Below, in pieces: positions 18,888 through 21,981 of a DNA stretch of 21,981 bases. Below the pieces are notes generated by a model. The model was not told the origin of the DNA and ran no database searches. It saw nothing but the letters and a program-made list of their open reading frames with translations. This stretch comes from CAYJXJ01 sp964374095 (lineage in GTDB: Bacteria > Elusimicrobiota > Elusimicrobia > UBA1565 > UBA9628): NCBI GenBank assembly GCA_964374095.1, contig CAYJXJ010000068.1, positions 1 through 21,981 of the forward strand, written 5' to 3'. The position numbers and the translations under genes are program-made. Numbering within the stretch: the stretch's first letter is position 1; every line of letters begins with the position of its first letter.

Positions 18888-21832
18888 GAAGGCCCTTTTT
18901 CGGGCGGGACCGGCGCGGGAGCCTGGGCGGCGGCCCGGGCCTCGGATTCGTCGATGAGGCGGTTGTACTGCTCGGCGAGCTCGGGGTCGGTGTTGACCCG
19001 CGCCGCGGTGCGAAAGTCGGTGGCGGCGTTGGCGAAGAGCTTGAGGCGCGTCTGGCAAGACCCGCGGTTGCGGTAGAAGCTGTCGCGGTTGGGGTCGAGG
19101 GCGATCGCGCGGCTGAAGGCCTCCCGCGCCTCGGCGAAGCGCCTCAGGGAGAAGAGCCCCAGGCCGAGGGCGTTGTGGGTGTTGGGGTCCAAGGATTCCA
19201 GTTCCACCGCCTTCTGGAAATTTTCGAGGGCCTTGGGAAATTCTCGAAGGGAGTAATGGGCGTAGCCCGCGCGCAGCCAGCCCTCGGGCCGGCCGGGCGC
19301 CAGGCGCACGGCCTCCTTGGCCGCGGCGAGGGCCTTGCGGGCTTCCTTGCGCAGGGTCATGACGGCGGCGAGCCGGGCCCGGTGCGAGCCCTCGCGGGGT
19401 TCGAGCTCGACGGCGTGCTGGAGGTCCTGTTGGGCGGCGTCGAGAGCCCCTTGATCTTCGAGCGCCCACGCCCGCGCCACGTAGGCGTCGGCGACGGTCC
19501 CGTCGAGCTCCATGGCCTTGGTGTACTCATTGATGGCCCGGTCCAAGTGCCCGGCGTTATGCTGGGCGTCTCCCCGATAGAGAAACAGGTAGGGCTCGGG
19601 GGGGGCGGCCTCCAACTCCTCGGAGAGGGCCATCACGGACTCATAGAAGTCATCCGGCTTGCCCTGGACGGCCCCGAAGGCGACATCGGCGGAACGGACC
19701 CCGGGGTCCAGGCTGAGCGCGCGGCGGTAGAGGTTGTGGGCCTCGCGGAACTGTTTTGACCGGGCGTGGGCCAGCGACTGGGCGAGCATGGCCTCGGGGA
19801 CCCAGAGGCCCAGTTCCGCCGTCCGGTGGAGGTCGGCGACGGCCTTGAGGGCTTGGCCCTGCGCGAGGTGGAGAAGGCCGCGATGGAGAAAGGCCGGGGC
19901 GAAGTCCTCATCGATGGCGATCGCGCGGTCGCAGGCGCGCAGGGCGTCGTCGTAGTCCTCCCGGAGGCGGCGGGCCCAGCACACGTGCGTCAAGGCTTCC
20001 TTGGAGTCGCGGTCGAGTTCCTCGGCGGCCTCGAAATCCCTCAAACCCTTCTTAAGCTCGCCCAAGGCCGCCTGAGCGGCGCCGCGGTGGACCAAGGCCG
20101 GCAGGTTCCGGGGGTCGAGCTCCACGGCCCTCGTCAAATCCTCAAGGGCGCCGGGGTGGTCGTGCAGGCGCAGCTTCATGTTCCCCAGAGTGTCGTAGAC
20201 CGCGGGGCTTTCGGGTTCGCGATCGAAGGCGCCCCGGATGTCTTCGGCGCTCTTGACGTGATCCCCCAGCAGGGCCCGCGCCTCGGCGCGGTGCTGGAGT
20301 ATGCGTCCCGCGGGCCCGCGCCGTTCGAGGGCGGCGTCCAACTCCGCGACGGCCTTGCCGAATTCCTTGGCCCGCAGCCGCATCAGGGCCAGGTTGAAGC
20401 GGAAGCCGGGATCCCCGGGACGGAGGGCCACGGCCTTGGAGATGTCTCGAGTCGCCGCGGCCAGGTCGGAGAGGGCGTTGGCGTAAAGCGCGCCCCGGCT
20501 ATTGAGGGCGTCGGGCGAATCCGGCTCAAGCTCGAGAGCGGCGTTGAAGTCGGCCAGGGCGGCTTGGGGCTTGCGCAGCCGGGCCATGAGGCTTCCCCGC
20601 GCCACGAGGACATCGGGGTTCTTGGCGTCGAGGCGGTAGGCCCGGCTCAGGGCGGAGAGGGCCTGCCCCTCCGTGCCCATGCGCGCGGCCAGGTTGCCCT
20701 TGGCGACCCAGGCTTGGGGGTTGGCCGGGAACTCCTCCACGGCCTGCTCGAGGTCCTTGGCCGCGTTGACGCGATCGTTCAGGGATTCATAGGTCCGGGA
20801 GCGCCGGATCAAGGCGGCGGGGTCGCGGGAAAGGAGCCACGCCGCGGTATAGGCCTCCGCGGCGGCCCGCCAAATCCCGTTGGAGGCGAGCCGGTCCCCG
20901 AGGGCGAGCGCCGTCGCGCCGTCGGGAATGTCGCAGGCCAGCGACTCTTGGAAGGCCCGGATGGCCTCTTCCCGTTTGCCCAGTTTCCAGAAGGCCTCGG
21001 CCCGGTTGTAGGTCGCGGCGAAGTCCTTGGGATTGGCCTTCAAGGCCGCGTCGAAATCCTGGAACGCGGCCTCGGTCTGGCCCTGGGCCAGCCGGGCGGC
21101 CGCCCGGCCGACGTGGGGGTAGGCATAGCCCGGCTCGATTTCGACGGCCTTGCCGTAGGATTTCAGCGCCCTCGGAAAGTCCCCTTGCGCCGCGAAGACG
21201 GCGCCGAGGAGGCCGAAGGCCACGTGGAACTTGTTGTTGAGAAGAAGCGCCTGCTTGAGATCGGCGACGGCCTGCGGGTATTGCTTGAGATCGTAGTGGG
21301 CGTGGCCCCGGTTGAAGTGATAGAGAGCCGTGCGGGGGGCATGGGCCAAGGCCTCATCCATATCGGCAAGGGCCTTGGCCGGCTCGCCTCGGGCTCTCCA
21401 GACCCGGCTGCGCCCGGCCAGCGCCTCGGCGGATTTCGGGTCCCACTTGAGGGCGGTGTTGAAGCTCGCCAGGGCCTTGTCGGACTGGCCGAGGATCAAG
21501 TGGGCCGAGCCCTGGGCGATGAAATCCTCCGGCCTGCGGGAGGCGGGCATGAAATCGGCCAGCGCGCGCCGCGCCTCCGTCTGCATGCCCTCGACATCGC
21601 CGAAGACGTGCGCGACGCGGGCGCTCAGGGCCCGCGCCGGTAGGCTTCGCGGGAGGTTGTCGAGCGCTTCGGCCAGGGGTTTGAGGGCGCCTTTGAAATC
21701 CCCCTTGAGGTAGAGTTCCTGGGCTGCATCGAGGGCCTTGAGTCCGACCCCGCGGTCCGCGGCCGCGGGCCCCGGCGCGCAGAGCCACAGCAGCGCGAGA
21801 ATGCCGAATCGCTTGGGGGCCTGGGGTCGCAT
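18884..21832 (-). CDS. 982-residue exported TPR superhelix protein
   Basis: The N-terminal hydrophobic signal is RFGILALLWLCAPGPAAA. The rest is an almost uninterrupted array of 34-residue TPR units, roughly 25, with the usual W/L-G-Y-A-F-A-P pattern. Examples are SAHLILGQSDKALASFNTAL, RGHAHYDLKQYPQAVADLKQ and ALGLGLFSLRRFAEAREAFS. No enzymatic domain is visible. The C-terminus is a Pro/Ala tail. Probably a periplasmic or envelope protein-interaction scaffold. The ATG at 21832 lies close to a promoter with almost no leader. The stop overlaps the start of metF by 4 nt. Confidence 0.85.
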   Translation of the reverse strand: MRPQAPKRFGILALLWLCAPGPAAADRGVGLKALDAAQELYLKGDFKGALKPLAEALDNLPRSLPARALSARVAHVFGDVEGMQTEARRALADFMPASRRPEDFIAQGSAHLILGQSDKALASFNTALKWDPKSAEALAGRSRVWRARGEPAKALADMDEALAHAPRTALYHFNRGHAHYDLKQYPQAVADLKQALLLNNKFHVAFGLLGAVFAAQGDFPRALKSYGKAVEIEPGYAYPHVGRAAARLAQGQTEAAFQDFDAALKANPKDFAATYNRAEAFWKLGKREEAIRAFQESLACDIPDGATALALGDRLASNGIWRAAAEAYTAAWLLSRDPAALIRRSRTYESLNDRVNAAKDLEQAVEEFPANPQAWVAKGNLAARMGTEGQALSALSRAYRLDAKNPDVLVARGSLMARLRKPQAALADFNAALELEPDSPDALNSRGALYANALSDLAAATRDISKAVALRPGDPGFRFNLALMRLRAKEFGKAVAELDAALERRGPAGRILQHRAEARALLGDHVKSAEDIRGAFDREPESPAVYDTLGNMKLRLHDHPGALEDLTRAVELDPRNLPALVHRGAAQAALGELKKGLRDFEAAEELDRDSKEALTHVCWARRLREDYDDALRACDRAIAIDEDFAPAFLHRGLLHLAQGQALKAVADLHRTAELGLWVPEAMLAQSLAHARSKQFREAHNLYRRALSLDPGVRSADVAFGAVQGKPDDFYESVMALSEELEAAPPEPYLFLYRGDAQHNAGHLDRAINEYTKAMELDGTVADAYVARAWALEDQGALDAAQQDLQHAVELEPREGSHRARLAAVMTLRKEARKALAAAKEAVRLAPGRPEGWLRAGYAHYSLREFPKALENFQKAVELESLDPNTHNALGLGLFSLRRFAEAREAFSRAIALDPNRDSFYRNRGSCQTRLKLFANAATDFRTAARVNTDPELAEQYNRLIDESEARAAAQAPAPVPPEKGPS

Positions 21833-21841
21833 CAGAGATAA

Positions 21842-21870
21842 AGCTTAAGGGAAAGTTATTAAGAAATCAA
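21842..21870 (-). promoter_or_regulatory. promoter of the TPR-metF-regulator operon
   Basis: TTGATT (21870-21865), a 17-nt spacer and TAAGCT (21847-21842) on the minus strand. The ATG at 21832 follows 9 nt after the -10 box, with no Shine-Dalgarno in between. Confidence 0.6.
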
Positions 21871-21905
21871 GTCAGGCGATTCTCCATGTTCCCGGACTTT
21901 CAAAG

Positions 21906-21919
21906 GCGGGCGCGCCCGC
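21906..21919. other. 14-bp GC palindrome in the right-hand intergenic end
   Basis: GCGGGCGCGCCCGC is a perfect palindrome, 36 bp upstream of the promoter at 21842-21870. It could be part of a terminator for a gene beyond the window or an operator. Nothing else was recognised in 21871-21981. Confidence 0.4.
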
Positions 21920-21981
21920 GGCGAGCACATCCCGCCGGTGCGTGTTCACTGCCGGCTCTCGGTGCCAGGCATGCGGAACTC

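Noticed and set aside
18024..19469. 481-residue version of MetF
   Set aside because: The extra N-terminus is the TPR gene read in another phase. The GTG at 18887 gives a MetF of normal length with GTGA coupling.
19766..21643. Plus-strand open frame of 625 codons
   Set aside because: It is antisense to the TPR gene. Its composition mirrors the TPR codon pattern and it shows no domain.

Overview
The window is a GC-rich bacterial chromosome segment with nearly all protein genes on the minus strand. The gene content suggests a diderm bacterium of the Elusimicrobiota type: an Omp85-family outer-membrane protein, a PorV/PorQ-family barrel next to a secreted protein with a FlgD/type-IX-like C-terminal module, a giant signal-peptide-bearing fibre-like protein built on GIGTSSP repeats, and very long TPR proteins. 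The phylum is an inference from content; there is no marker gene in the window.

Layout, left to right. 1-490: decayed sequence with a remnant resembling the N-terminus of endonuclease III, a 13-bp direct repeat and a perfect 18-bp palindrome. 494-3380: an L-2-hydroxyglutarate-dehydrogenase-type FAD enzyme and an Omp85-family outer-membrane protein. 3393-7393: an accessory island with a hendecad coiled-coil gene, an XRE/nucleotidyltransferase toxin-antitoxin-like pair, an Uma2-family protein, an orphan S74 (endosialidase chaperone) tail, a second nucleotidyltransferase with a small partner, a possible transposase end, and a duplicated but truncated Uma2 5' end. 7478-11152: a 1224-residue secreted fibre protein ending in a C1q-like domain. 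11179-11642: two tandem tRNA/antisense units on the plus strand. 11660-17219: a probable operon coding for a secreted sorting-domain protein, a PorV-like barrel, a TPR protein, a sensor kinase and a receiver-only response regulator. 17310-21832: a second tight operon coding for a 982-residue TPR protein, MetF and an OmpR-type regulator.

The most striking element is at 11179-11642. Each of two tandem units of about 230 bp holds (i) an ECF-sigma-like promoter (GGAAC, 16-17 nt, CGTATAT), (ii) a complete tRNA cloverleaf with anticodon GUC but with C instead of the near-universal U33 and with a U1-A72 first pair, (iii) a sigma70-type promoter with a 17-nt spacer, and (iv) a short RNA of about 60 nt ending in a GC-rich hairpin terminator. 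The first 17 nt of each short RNA are perfectly complementary to the anticodon arm of the tRNA in the same unit. The two units differ at five positions in this arm, and each antisense has changed to match. The same ECF-like promoter occurs once more, in front of the coiled-coil gene at 3833. This looks like an undescribed tRNA/antisense-RNA pair, possibly a stress-induced tRNA held in check by a constitutive antisense RNA.

Other regulatory structure includes three ATTCAT repeats at exact 11-bp spacing (PhoB/OmpR-box geometry) in front of the secretion/sensor operon, directly downstream of an OmpR-family regulator gene, and several promoters whose -10 box lies only 3-9 nt from the start codon, which suggests leaderless or nearly leaderless mRNAs.
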